From positions 1 to 18,028 of the forward strand of contig JAEUJR010000984.1 of assembly GCA_016793585.1 (NCBI GenBank): 18,028 nucleotides of DNA, given 5' to 3'. The notes under the pieces were generated by a model. That model was not told the origin of the DNA. It made no database searches and worked only from the letters and a program-made list of their open reading frames with translations. Of the stretch, positions 1 through 7,950 are shown in pieces. The DNA comes from Archangium sp. (GTDB lineage Bacteria; Myxococcota; Myxococcia; Myxococcales; Myxococcaceae). The position numbers were made by a program, and so were the translations under genes. Position 1 is the first letter of the stretch, and each line of letters opens with the position of its first letter.

Positions 1-2
1 GC

Positions 3-701
3 ACCATCAAGGTCGACGTGCGCGTCATCTGCGCGACCAACCGTGACCTCGAGACCCTCATCTCGCAGGGCCGCTTCCGCGCCGACCTCTACTATCGCCT
101 CAAGGGCGTGATGCTCGAGCTGCCGCCGCTGCGCGACCGCGTCGAAGATCTGCCCACGCTGGCCCAGTACTTCCTGGACCTGGTCGGCAAGGAGAAGGGC
201 GAGCCCGCGAAGCGCCTGTCGGAAGACTCGTTGGCCCTGCTCTCGCGTCACCCGTGGCCTGGCAACGTGCGTGAGCTCGAGAACGTGATGCGCTCGGCGT
301 CGATCTTCGCCGAAGGCGCAGTCGTCACGCCTGACGCCTTCAGCCACGTCGGTGAGCTGCGCGCGTTGATGGACGACGCGTCGGTCGCGAGCACGGCGGT
401 GGTGGCTCCGGTTGGCCCCGCGGTGGTTCCCGCGGGTGCGGTGCCAGCGCCGGTCGCGCCCGCCGGGCCAGTCGACTTCTACGAGCTGGCCCGCGCCCGC
501 GGCATCTCGCTCAAGGACCTCCGTCAGGAGATCGAAGCGCAGTGCATCGAGCGGGCGCTCGGTGAAGCGAAAGGCAACATCTCCGAAGCGGCACGACTGC
601 TGAAGATGAAGCGCTCGCGCTTGTCACAGATCGTCAACGCTGACCCCACCCTCAAAGGAGCCGCCAATGCCGACACCGGCGACGACGAAGAAGAGGAGTG
701 A
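3..701 (+). CDS. Sigma-54-dependent transcriptional activator, C-terminal part (5' end outside window)
   Basis: The frame is open from the left edge, so this is the last 232 residues of a bacterial enhancer-binding protein; the first GTG at 18 lies inside the AAA+ domain and is not the start. Visible parts are the end of the AAA+ ATPase, with the sensor-I ATN motif (near 33-41), the GRFRADLYYRL segment with the arginine finger region (69-101) and the HPWPGNVREL signature (249-278). A linker rich in Ala, Val and Pro follows (about 370-470), then a Fis-type helix-turn-helix (about 510-650) with the typical GNISEAARLL sequence. The protein ends in a short acidic tail, DTGDDEEEE. Walker A, Walker B, the GAFTGA loop and the N-terminal input domain lie upstream, so it cannot be told whether this is a response regulator. 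The family remodels sigma-54 RNA polymerase at enhancer-dependent promoters. The histidine kinase at 1047-2711 is a possible partner. Confidence 0.95.
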   Translation, partial: TIKVDVRVICATNRDLETLISQGRFRADLYYRLKGVMLELPPLRDRVEDLPTLAQYFLDLVGKEKGEPAKRLSEDSLALLSRHPWPGNVRELENVMRSASIFAEGAVVTPDAFSHVGELRALMDDASVASTAVVAPVGPAVVPAGAVPAPVAPAGPVDFYELARARGISLKDLRQEIEAQCIERALGEAKGNISEAARLLKMKRSRLSQIVNADPTLKGAANADTGDDEEEE

Positions 702-747
702 GGCGATGGTTTCGGGTTCGGCATCGACGTTGCAGAAGGGTACTTCC

Positions 748-1050
748 ATGATGGTTCGAGTCGTTGGGATTCTGGCAGTGATGGCGCTGAGCGCATGTGG
801 CGTGGGTGTCGAGGGGGAAGACCCTGAAGGCGCAGCCGCGACCCGGTCTGAGCTGCAGCTGGCCTGCACCGAGCTGGGAACGTGCCCGCAGGCCCCTGTG
901 GCGCCTCCGCCGTCAGCGACTGGAGCGGTCGTCTCGGCGCAGGTTCCCGGAACCGTTGCGCTCCCTCAGGATCCAATTCCCTGGCGCCCCATCACGGTGG
1001 GTCGGCCCTTCGCTCCGAATGGTCCCGAGACCGGAGTGCCGCACCGCTAA
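748..1050 (+). CDS. Small predicted lipoprotein of unknown function
   Basis: A 100-residue protein with a short lipoprotein signal: a hydrophobic stretch ends in the lipobox LSAC, giving a mature N-terminal Cys17. The mature part is short, rich in Pro, Ala and Gly, has two more cysteines (CTELGTC) and no domain I recognise. The open frame extends upstream (ATG at 706 and 667), but ATG 748 is preferred because it gives a clean signal peptide and is preceded by AGAAGGG seven bases away (734-740). It starts 46 bases after the sigma-54 activator on the same strand and could be cotranscribed with it. Its TAA stop (1048-1050) interleaves with the TAG stop of the convergent kinase gene (1047-1049). 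Export to the outer or inner membrane is inferred from the signal. No function is assigned. Confidence 0.72.
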   Translation: MMVRVVGILAVMALSACGVGVEGEDPEGAAATRSELQLACTELGTCPQAPVAPPPSATGAVVSAQVPGTVALPQDPIPWRPITVGRPFAPNGPETGVPHR

Positions 1051-2711
1051 CGGTCTGACACCCGCGGCAGAGAGAGCCTGAAACGGGCGCCTGTGTTGGC
1101 TGCATCATCGGCCACCAGGCGCCCTTCGTGTTCCTGGGCGATGCGCAGCGCGATGGCCAGGCCCAGCCCGGTGCCCTGTGGCTTCGAGGTGACGTAGGGC
1201 TCGAAGAGGCGGGCTTTCAGCGCCGCTGGAATACCCGGGCCAGAGTCGGTGACCTCGAGCACGGCGTCAGCCCCTGACGAGAACGTCTTCACCGTGACAG
1301 TGCCGCCACCCTGTGGGGCCATCGCCTCTTCGGCGTTCTTCACGAGGTTCACCAGAATCTGGGTCAGCTGATCACGATCGCCGCTGATCTGAAGGCCCGG
1401 TTCGAACTCGGTGACGTAGCGAATGCCGTCGTGGGGCGCGTAGAGCGACATCACCTGGTGAGCGGCCTCCGAGAGGTTCATCGGCGCGAGCGACGGGCGC
1501 GGCAGCCGGGCGAACTGGCTGAACTCGTCGACGATGCGCTTGAGGCGGTCGACCTCCTCGAGCACGGCGTGCGCGCTCTCTTTGAAGATGCCCATGAAGC
1601 GCTCGTCGACGGGCCCCCGCTGGCTGGCGGCGAGCAACGTCTCGAGCGACATGCGAATCGGCGTGAGGGGGTTCTTGATCTCGTGGGCGAGGCGGCGGGC
1701 GACCTCCTGCCAGGCGGCGATGCGCTCGGAGGCAACGAGGCGATCGGTCGCGGTCTTCAAGTCGTCGGTCATGCGGTTGAACGTCGCGATGAGCGTCGCG
1801 AGCTCGCCCGAGGCGGGCACGTGGGTGACCTGAACGCCGGGCGTGCCTTCGGCGATCTTCCGCGCGGCCTCGGTGAGCGCCTCCACCGGCCTGGTGACGC
1901 GGCGGCTGATGAAGAACCCGGCGGCGATGGCGAGCAGGAAGCCGAGGGCCGCGAGGGCGACGAAGGCGCGCAGCACCTCGGACTGGGTGGCGATGAGATC
2001 GGCGCCGGAGAAGAAGAGCCGCACCTCGGCCACGTTGCCCACGTCGACGGAGCGGCGAATGGGCGCGCGCGGCATGTCGCCGGCGGCCGAGACGAGCTTG
2101 CCCTGCGAGTGCACCTCGACACGGGCGCCGGTGAGGCGCGCGAGCGACTTCGCGCGCGCTTCGTCGAGCAGCACGCCGCCGACCGCCCAGACGCGGCGAT
2201 CGCCGTAGTCGATGGCGCGCGCAGTCACGAGGGCGGGGGCCTGCACGAGGCCCGAGGCCGACGAGAGCTCGACCTCACGGGGGAAGACCTGCTTCGCCGC
2301 GAGCTTCGTCACCGCGAAGAGGGGGTCATCGGGCTCTCCGAGGCGGGCGGGCAGATGCCCCGACGACAACGTTCGCCCTTCGTCGTCGAGCAGCGCGAGC
2401 ACGTCGAGGTTGCGCGGGCGCATGAGCGTCGCCGCGGCGGTCGTCACGTGCGGCGGAGGCGGCACGCGCGCGGCGTCTTTGGCGACGTCTTCGAGGGCCT
2501 GGCTCTGGGCGAGCTCGTCCATCGCGGCGCGCACGTCGTCACGCAGGCGTGCGGCCTCGGCATCGACGGCCACCATCATCTGGTCGACGCGGGCCTCCTG
2601 CTGCGTGGTGAGCAGGCGCGAGAGGTTGCGCAAGGCGAGCGGCACCACGACCGCCACCTGCAACAGGGCGAGCGCGATGAAGGCGAGCGCGATGGTCCAT
2701 CTCAGGCGCAT
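1047..2711 (-). CDS. NtrY-like transmembrane sensor histidine kinase
   Basis: This 554-residue kinase has a first membrane helix (about 7-29), a large extracytoplasmic sensor region (30-248) with no recognised named domain, a second helix (about 249-269) and a HAMP linker (about 268-320). The HisKA segment RRLAHEIKNPLTPIR carries the phospho-accepting His343. The HATPase_c domain has the N box (NLVKNAEEA, Asn459), the G1 box DSGPGIP (Asp489) and the G2 box GTGLGLAI (513-520). The HEIKNPLTPIRMS sequence and HAMP architecture resemble NtrY and related kinases that partner sigma-54 response regulators. All catalytic boxes are present, so it should be active. It is the last gene of the four-gene operon starting at 7810, seven bases after the solute-binding-like gene. 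No response regulator gene sits beside it in the operon; the activator at 3-701 is the nearest candidate. The ligand is unknown. Confidence 0.94.
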   Translation of the reverse strand: MRLRWTIALAFIALALLQVAVVVPLALRNLSRLLTTQQEARVDQMMVAVDAEAARLRDDVRAAMDELAQSQALEDVAKDAARVPPPPHVTTAAATLMRPRNLDVLALLDDEGRTLSSGHLPARLGEPDDPLFAVTKLAAKQVFPREVELSSASGLVQAPALVTARAIDYGDRRVWAVGGVLLDEARAKSLARLTGARVEVHSQGKLVSAAGDMPRAPIRRSVDVGNVAEVRLFFSGADLIATQSEVLRAFVALAALGFLLAIAAGFFISRRVTRPVEALTEAARKIAEGTPGVQVTHVPASGELATLIATFNRMTDDLKTATDRLVASERIAAWQEVARRLAHEIKNPLTPIRMSLETLLAASQRGPVDERFMGIFKESAHAVLEEVDRLKRIVDEFSQFARLPRPSLAPMNLSEAAHQVMSLYAPHDGIRYVTEFEPGLQISGDRDQLTQILVNLVKNAEEAMAPQGGGTVTVKTFSSGADAVLEVTDSGPGIPAALKARLFEPYVTSKPQGTGLGLAIALRIAQEHEGRLVADDAANTGARFRLSLPRVSDR

Positions 2712-2718
2712 CGGAGGT

Positions 2719-3966
2719 TCACTCTCCAGCGAGGAAGACGTCGTCGAGCCGCGGCAGGCCGTAGCTGTCGCGGGTGAGGTGCTGTACCTCGCGCGTCGTG
2801 GTGACGCCGAGGCCCTGCACGAAGAGGGGGAAGACGTTGGGCAGCGGCTTCGAGGCGCGCTCCACGGCGGCGTCGGAGCGGGCCTCTGCGTTCAGTGCGT
2901 CCCACTCCGCGAGGCGCGCCGGCTCACCAGAGAGCGAGAGCGTGAGCGCGAAGGCTGGCGCGGGCAACGGCGGCATCAACAGCCCGACGAGCGCGAGATC
3001 GGGGCCAGCGGCGAGGCGTTCGCGGAGCTGCCGGCGCGGCAGCGCTTCGAGCTTGAGCCGATAACCGAGCGGGCCGAGCTTCACCTGCAGGCGTTCGGCG
3101 ACGGCTCGGTGTTCGTCGAGCGTCGCGTCGTAGAGAAGCGTGAGCTCGACCGGCGTGGCGAGCGGCGCGGGCCGGGCGGGCGTGGGCCAGACGATCTCTG
3201 CGAGCGTCGACTTGCGCCCTTCGGAGGCGGGTGGAATCAACGTCGACAGCGGCCGGGCGGGCGGGCGCACGAAGAAGCGGGTGAGGCCCGGGCGATCGAC
3301 GGAAGACTCCAGCGCCTGGGCGAAGGCGGGCCCGAGCTTCGGCGCGGCGACGAGGAAGGTGGCGTACAGCAGTGCGCCTTCTCCGTTCTCTCCGCCGAGC
3401 AGCACCTGCGCCTTGCGCTGGGCGACGAGGCGTTCGGCGGTGCGGGCGTCGGTGGCGCGAACGGTGATGCCGTCGAGCCAGGCGCGGGGCAGGGCGGGGT
3501 CGGCGTTGGCGACGAGGCGATCGCTCATCGACGCGAAGTACGACGGGGTGACGGCGAGCACCGGGTGACAGAGCACGGCTTCGAAGTCGGGGGCGGCGCC
3601 GTCGAGCTCGATCTCGACGACGTTCGAGCCGATGGCCGAGGCGCTCTTCATCGGCGCGAGCAGCGCGCGATAAGGCGAGGGCGACTCCTTCACGTGCTGC
3701 AGGCTCGTCACCACGTCTTGCGCGCGGGTGGCGGTGCGAATGAGCAGTCGAACGGTGCGCGGCGAGGGGCGAGAGAGCTCGCCGAGTTTGCACGGAGGCA
3801 GCTTCGTCAGCTGGCTGAGGGTGGCTTCGAGCGGCGTGTCGGCGAGCAGCGGGTCGCCGTGCGCCGACTTCACGACCGCGGCCGCCTCGAGCGTTCCACC
3901 AGCCCGCGCGCGACCACCGGCGAACGCGAGTGACGGCATGAGGATCACCAGGAACACGCGCGTCAC
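2719..3966 (-). CDS. Exported family-5 solute-binding-protein-like protein (divergent, orphan)
   Basis: I set the start at GTG 3966, which overlaps the TGA of the upstream gene as GTGA and has GAGGG about seven bases before it. The first residues, VTRVFLVILMPSLAFAGG, form a signal peptide cut near residue 16-18. The frame could also begin at ATG 3990, but that would put charged residues ahead of the signal. The 415-residue product has the overall plan of SBP_bac_5 (OppA/DppA-type) proteins: a segment near the N-terminus resembling their duplicated lobes (DPLLADTPLEATLSQL), an internal PVELTLLYDATLDEHRAVAERL stretch, and a C-terminal PLFVQGLGVTT...GLPRLDDVF segment resembling the conserved end of that family. 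It is shorter than the usual roughly 500 residues and divergent. No ABC permease or ATPase gene lies nearby, so a sensory or chaperone-like role next to the histidine kinase is an inference. Confidence 0.8.
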   Translation of the reverse strand: MTRVFLVILMPSLAFAGGRARAGGTLEAAAVVKSAHGDPLLADTPLEATLSQLTKLPPCKLGELSRPSPRTVRLLIRTATRAQDVVTSLQHVKESPSPYRALLAPMKSASAIGSNVVEIELDGAAPDFEAVLCHPVLAVTPSYFASMSDRLVANADPALPRAWLDGITVRATDARTAERLVAQRKAQVLLGGENGEGALLYATFLVAAPKLGPAFAQALESSVDRPGLTRFFVRPPARPLSTLIPPASEGRKSTLAEIVWPTPARPAPLATPVELTLLYDATLDEHRAVAERLQVKLGPLGYRLKLEALPRRQLRERLAAGPDLALVGLLMPPLPAPAFALTLSLSGEPARLAEWDALNAEARSDAAVERASKPLPNVFPLFVQGLGVTTTREVQHLTRDSYGLPRLDDVFLAGE

Positions 3967-5273
3967 GGCGTCACCCTCTTCGCGACCCACAGCTCACCCG
4001 AACCGTCCGCGAGCCACGTGCCAAAGACGAACTCCTCACCACCGTCACCGTCGAGATCGGCGCCCGTCATCACGATCACGCGGCCCTTCAGCGTCGTCTG
4101 CCACGAGGGCGTGGTGCTGCGGGTCGACTGCGTGTTGGTCGCCAGCCCTTCGGCCACCGGCAGCGAGAGCAGCCGCAGTTCGTCTGCGTCGCCCGACGTG
4201 CGCGCCGTCGAGACGAGCAGCTCGGGCACTCCGTCTTTGTCGACGTCGGCGAGCGCGCTGCCACAGCCCACGTCTCCAATGCGGCCCGTCGGCGGGAGCT
4301 GTCTCGTCACCGTTCCCGTTCCGTCGGGCCAGACCACGAGCATGACGCCGTTGCGGCTCGACGAGGCCTGAAACCCTCCCGGCATGCGGGTCTGTCGGCC
4401 CTGCACCTGCACGTCGGGGAGGAAACGGTTGAGGCCCGGTTCGAGGCGCGCGGTCAGCATGTCGACCGGAATCGAGTCGGCCATGCCCTGCGGCTTGAGC
4501 GTGCTGCCAGACAGCGTGAGCACCTCGGCTCGCGCACGGCGCCCTGACCACGCGACGACACGCGGTGGGTTCTGGACGATGGCGATGGCTCCGAACGGTT
4601 CACGCGGCGTCGCCGACGCCGAGGGGGCAGACGAGAGATCGTAGCGGGCGATCACCTTCGCCTCTGGCGTGAGCACCACGAGCTCTTCGTTCAGCAGCAC
4701 GGCCAACTCGGTGCGCTTGTCTCCGTCGAGATCGCCCGCCGCGAGCGCGATCGGTTGTGTGTTCCACCGGGCCAGTGACGACAGCTTGAGCTCGAGGGGA
4801 ATGGCGGGCGACGGCGTCGGCGTCAGCGTCACCCCGGTGAGCGCAGCGACCTCGGCGTCGAGCTCGTACGTCAACCCAATCGCCACCGCCCGCGGCCCAC
4901 GCGTCGGCTGCTCGCCAGCCCAGAAGTTCTTCCACGTCTCGAGCGCGTCGCCCTTCACGAACAGCGCCGTTCCATCGGACGTGACGGTCAGGCGAACGAG
5001 CGCCGAGAGTTCATGCTGCTTCGCCACCGTGATGGCCGCTTCGGGCGCCGCGTCGATGACCTCACACGAGAGCTTCGCGCGGGTCAGCCGGCCGCAGATC
5101 ACCGTGCCCAGCGCGCGAGTGAAGGGCGCCTCTTTCGCCTCCACCGCGATGCCCACGGGCCCCTCGAGGCCGGCGGCGGTCACCTTCTGCAGCACGTCGT
5201 CGGCCAGCCGCTCGAGCACCGAAGCCCCGCCCGATGGCATGGCCGCCAACACGAGCGAGAGCAGGGCGATCAT
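3963..5273 (-). CDS. Exported FG-GAP/VCBS-like repeat protein
   Basis: ATG 5273 overlaps the stop of the penicillin-binding protein gene as ATGA and is preceded by AGAAGGG six bases away; the frame continues further upstream only as a shadow. The 436-residue product begins with a short hydrophobic signal (MIALLSLVLAAMPSGGA). Residues about 18-125 form an alpha/beta region that I cannot name. From about 170 onward there are three Asp-rich loops of the FG-GAP/VCBS calcium-binding type: DLDGDKRTEL (181-190), DVDKDGVPEL (343-352) and DLDGDGGEEF (407-416). Each sits between beta-strand-like hydrophobic segments, as in beta-propeller blades. It probably acts in the periplasm or at the outer membrane as a binding or scaffold protein. 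It is translationally coupled to both neighbours (4-base overlaps at both ends), which suggests a shared job with the penicillin-binding protein and the solute-binding-like protein. Confidence 0.85.
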   Translation of the reverse strand: MIALLSLVLAAMPSGGASVLERLADDVLQKVTAAGLEGPVGIAVEAKEAPFTRALGTVICGRLTRAKLSCEVIDAAPEAAITVAKQHELSALVRLTVTSDGTALFVKGDALETWKNFWAGEQPTRGPRAVAIGLTYELDAEVAALTGVTLTPTPSPAIPLELKLSSLARWNTQPIALAAGDLDGDKRTELAVLLNEELVVLTPEAKVIARYDLSSAPSASATPREPFGAIAIVQNPPRVVAWSGRRARAEVLTLSGSTLKPQGMADSIPVDMLTARLEPGLNRFLPDVQVQGRQTRMPGGFQASSSRNGVMLVVWPDGTGTVTRQLPPTGRIGDVGCGSALADVDKDGVPELLVSTARTSGDADELRLLSLPVAEGLATNTQSTRSTTPSWQTTLKGRVIVMTGADLDGDGGEEFVFGTWLADGSGELWVAKRVTP

Positions 5274-7810
5274 CGCGTGCCCTTCTGGTTGTCGAGCAGC
5301 ATGAAGTCGTTCGGGTCGACGGTGCCCGGGCGCGGCGCTTCTTCGGTCGGCTGCGTACCTTCGAGGAACCACTCGAGCCGCCCAGGAACGCTCGAGCCCG
5401 CGAGTTTGCCGCTCACGGGGTCGATCTTCACCTGCACCACGCCGGGGGGAACGGGGAAGTCGCTCTCGGGCACGCCCTGGTGCGCGACCTTCATGAAGTC
5501 GAGCCAGATGGGCAGCGCCGCGCGGCCACCGGTCTCGAGCGGGCCGATGGGAGAGTGATCATCGAAGCCCACCCACGCCGAGGCGACGTAGTTCTGCGTG
5601 AAGCCGCTGAACCAGGCATCGCGGTACTCCTGCGCGGTGCCGGTCTTCCCCGCGGCGGGGCGCTTGAGCTCGAGCACGGCGACGGCCGTGCCCTCTTCGA
5701 CGACGCTGCGCATGAGCGAGGTCGTGAGGTACGCAATGGCCGGAGAGATGGTCTGCTCGAACGCGGCCTCGCGCGCCATCAGCACCTGCTCGGCGCCGCC
5801 TTCTTTCCGTCGCGACACCTTGCGAATGATGATCGGCTCGGCGCTCTGGCCCTGCGAGTGAATGGTCGCGTACGCGTTGGCGATCTCGAGCATCGTCACC
5901 TCGCCGGTGCCGAGGCACAGCGTCAGGCTCTGGGGCAGGTCGGCCTTGATGCCGGCCTTGCGCGCCATGGTGATGAGCCCGTCGACCGTCACGTCTTCGA
6001 TGAGCCTCGCCGAGATGGTGTTCTTCGAGCGGGTGAGCGCCTGGCGCAGCGTGATGGCGCCGTCGAAGCCTGCCTTCTCGAAGTTCTTCGGCTCCCACGC
6101 CTTGCCCGTGTACGGGTCGCGCACCTGCACCGGAGCGTCGTTCACCCGGGTGATGGGCGTGTAGCGGCCGGTCTCCATCGCGGCTGCGTAGAGGAAGGGC
6201 TTGAACGAGCTGCCCGGCTGGCGCTTCGCCTGAATCGCACGGTTGAACGAGCTGGTCGTGAAGTCGTAGCCGCCCACCATCGAGACGACCTCTCGCTTCG
6301 TGGGCTCGATGACGAGCAGCGCGCCCTGCACCTTCGGCAGCTGCGCGAGCGTGGCCTCCATTCGGGTGGAGGCGGGGAGCGCGCGACCGATGCGCACGCG
6401 CACCAGCTCTCCGGGGGCGACGACGTCGGCGATGCTCTTCGGTGACTCGCCGAGGCCGGTCTCGGAGCGTCGGCGCGCCCACTTCACCGAGTCGAACGCC
6501 AGCTCGGCTTCACGCCCGACGAGATCGATGACGGCGAGGTTCTTCTCGGCGTCGAGGCTCGCCACGAGGCCAACCGTCTCGACCGAGTCGGTCAGCGACT
6601 TCACCGTCACCGCGCGCGCCAGGCGTTCGTCCTCGGTCGGAATCGGCTCATCGGGGTCGACCTCTTCGGGCTCGGTGAACGGGTCGGCGTCGGGCTCGGT
6701 GGGCGCGGTGAGCTCTTTGAGCGGCGTGAGATCGGCGACGAGCACTTCGTCGGGGCGGCGCTTACCGGCCTCGGCGAGGCGTTGCTCGAGCAGCGGCCTG
6801 AGCTTCGTGAACCGCGCAGGGTCGATGGCCCCAATCGGGCCGCGATACCCCTGGCGCTTGTCGACTGCCTCGAGGCCCTTGCGCACCGACGCCTCGGCCG
6901 CGGCCTGGAGCTTCGGATCCATCGCGATGTCGACGACGAGCCCGCCCTCCATCACCGCCTTCTCACCGAACTGCGCGATGAGCTGCTTGCGCACCTCTTC
7001 GGCGTAGCCCTGACCGACGGGCTGCGGAGGGCGCGGCCCCAGCACGATCGGCGCCTCGATGGCGGCCTCGGCCACGCTCTGCGGGACGAAGCCCTTTCTC
7101 CAGAGCTGGCCGAGCACGTAGCGCTGCCGCTTCTTCGCGCGCACGATGTTGGTGAGCGGGTTGATGCGATGCGGGCTCTGCACGGTGCCGGCGATGACGG
7201 CCGCTTCGCCGACCGAGAGGTCCTTCGCGTGTTTGCCGAAGTAGAAGAGCGAGGCCTCTTCGACGCCGTAGCGCGAGTGCCCGTAATAGATGGTGTTGAC
7301 GTACAGCGAGAGGATCTCGTCCTTCGTGAGCGCCGACTCCATGCGCGGCGTCAGAATCCACTCGCGGATCTTTCGAGACAGCGTGCGCTCGGTCGACAGC
7401 AGCAGGCGACGGCAGGTCTGCTGGCTGATGGTCGACGCGCCCGACTTCATGCCGCCAGGAATCAGGTTCTTGATGCCCGAGCGGATGATGCCGAGCCAAT
7501 CGAGGCCGTGGTGCTCGTAGAAGTCGGCGTCTTCGGCCGCCAGGAACGAGTCGCGCACGTGTTTGGGCAGGGTCTTCACGTCGACCCACGTTCGGCGTTC
7601 CGTGTAGAACTCGGCGCAGACCGGGCCACCACGGCACGTCACCTTCGTCACCTGCGGAGGCCTGAAGGTGCGCAGCTCTTCGACGCTCGGCAGGTCTCTC
7701 GAGAAGTACAGGTACGAGCCCAGCCCGACGCCCAGCGCAGCCACCAGCCCCACCAGCGCCAGCACGAGCAACCGCTTGAACCACTTCCAGAGGCGCTGCC
7801 GAAACGTCAT
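5270..7810 (-). CDS. Class A penicillin-binding protein (PBP1A family), bifunctional peptidoglycan synthase
   Basis: This 846-residue enzyme polymerises lipid II into glycan strands and cross-links their peptides on the outer face of the cytoplasmic membrane. A basic cytoplasmic tail and one membrane helix (about 12-35) are followed by the GT51 glycosyltransferase domain, with catalytic Glu93 in AAEDADFYEHHG, the GASTISQQ motif (124-131) and RKIREW. A long insert rich in Asp, Glu and Pro (about 365-400) and an OB-like region precede the transpeptidase domain, with Ser534-x-x-Lys537 (SSFK), Ser-Lys-Asn 595-597 and Lys-Thr-Gly 722-724. All catalytic motifs are intact. Start ATG 7810 is chosen because it gives a normal short tail before the membrane helix. 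The frame stays open up to 7921, with an ATG there, and no clear ribosome-binding site precedes 7810, so a 37-residue longer form is possible. It is the first gene of the four-gene operon. Confidence 0.95.
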   Translation of the reverse strand: MTFRQRLWKWFKRLLVLALVGLVAALGVGLGSYLYFSRDLPSVEELRTFRPPQVTKVTCRGGPVCAEFYTERRTWVDVKTLPKHVRDSFLAAEDADFYEHHGLDWLGIIRSGIKNLIPGGMKSGASTISQQTCRRLLLSTERTLSRKIREWILTPRMESALTKDEILSLYVNTIYYGHSRYGVEEASLFYFGKHAKDLSVGEAAVIAGTVQSPHRINPLTNIVRAKKRQRYVLGQLWRKGFVPQSVAEAAIEAPIVLGPRPPQPVGQGYAEEVRKQLIAQFGEKAVMEGGLVVDIAMDPKLQAAAEASVRKGLEAVDKRQGYRGPIGAIDPARFTKLRPLLEQRLAEAGKRRPDEVLVADLTPLKELTAPTEPDADPFTEPEEVDPDEPIPTEDERLARAVTVKSLTDSVETVGLVASLDAEKNLAVIDLVGREAELAFDSVKWARRRSETGLGESPKSIADVVAPGELVRVRIGRALPASTRMEATLAQLPKVQGALLVIEPTKREVVSMVGGYDFTTSSFNRAIQAKRQPGSSFKPFLYAAAMETGRYTPITRVNDAPVQVRDPYTGKAWEPKNFEKAGFDGAITLRQALTRSKNTISARLIEDVTVDGLITMARKAGIKADLPQSLTLCLGTGEVTMLEIANAYATIHSQGQSAEPIIIRKVSRRKEGGAEQVLMAREAAFEQTISPAIAYLTTSLMRSVVEEGTAVAVLELKRPAAGKTGTAQEYRDAWFSGFTQNYVASAWVGFDDHSPIGPLETGGRAALPIWLDFMKVAHQGVPESDFPVPPGVVQVKIDPVSGKLAGSSVPGRLEWFLEGTQPTEEAPRPGTVDPNDFMLLDNQKGTR

Positions 7811-7950
7811 GAGAGGTGCCGAGTGTAGTCCGACCGGGCCAGTGGCTTCGCGAGTTTGTGCGCGCCGGCGTGGCGGTGTGGCCGCAGGTTGCGGGCGGGG
7901 TGACTCAGGTCGGGCGCTCACGGAGGAGCATCAGAGCAAGCCCTGCGCCG
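7811..7950 (-). promoter_or_regulatory. Gap upstream of the PBP operon, presumed promoter region
   Basis: This 140-base gap lies between the stop of the LamG-like lipoprotein gene and the start of the penicillin-binding protein gene, and should hold the promoter for the 7810-1047 operon. On the minus strand a TACACT resembling a -10 element lies at 7822-7827, 11 bases before the ATG. No convincing -35 element lies at the right distance. I see no clear hairpin with a T-run that would end transcription of the upstream operon, so read-through from the kinase operon cannot be excluded. Confidence 0.3.

Noticed and set aside
2212..3933. 573-codon plus-strand frame
   Set aside because: It is antisense to the kinase and solute-binding-like genes, whose motifs and signal peptides are coherent; its translation is Arg/Glu/Gly-rich low-complexity.
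7822..7827. TACACT as a -10 promoter element before the PBP gene
   Set aside because: It has no matching -35 element and would leave a leader of only a few bases; kept only as a note on the gap.
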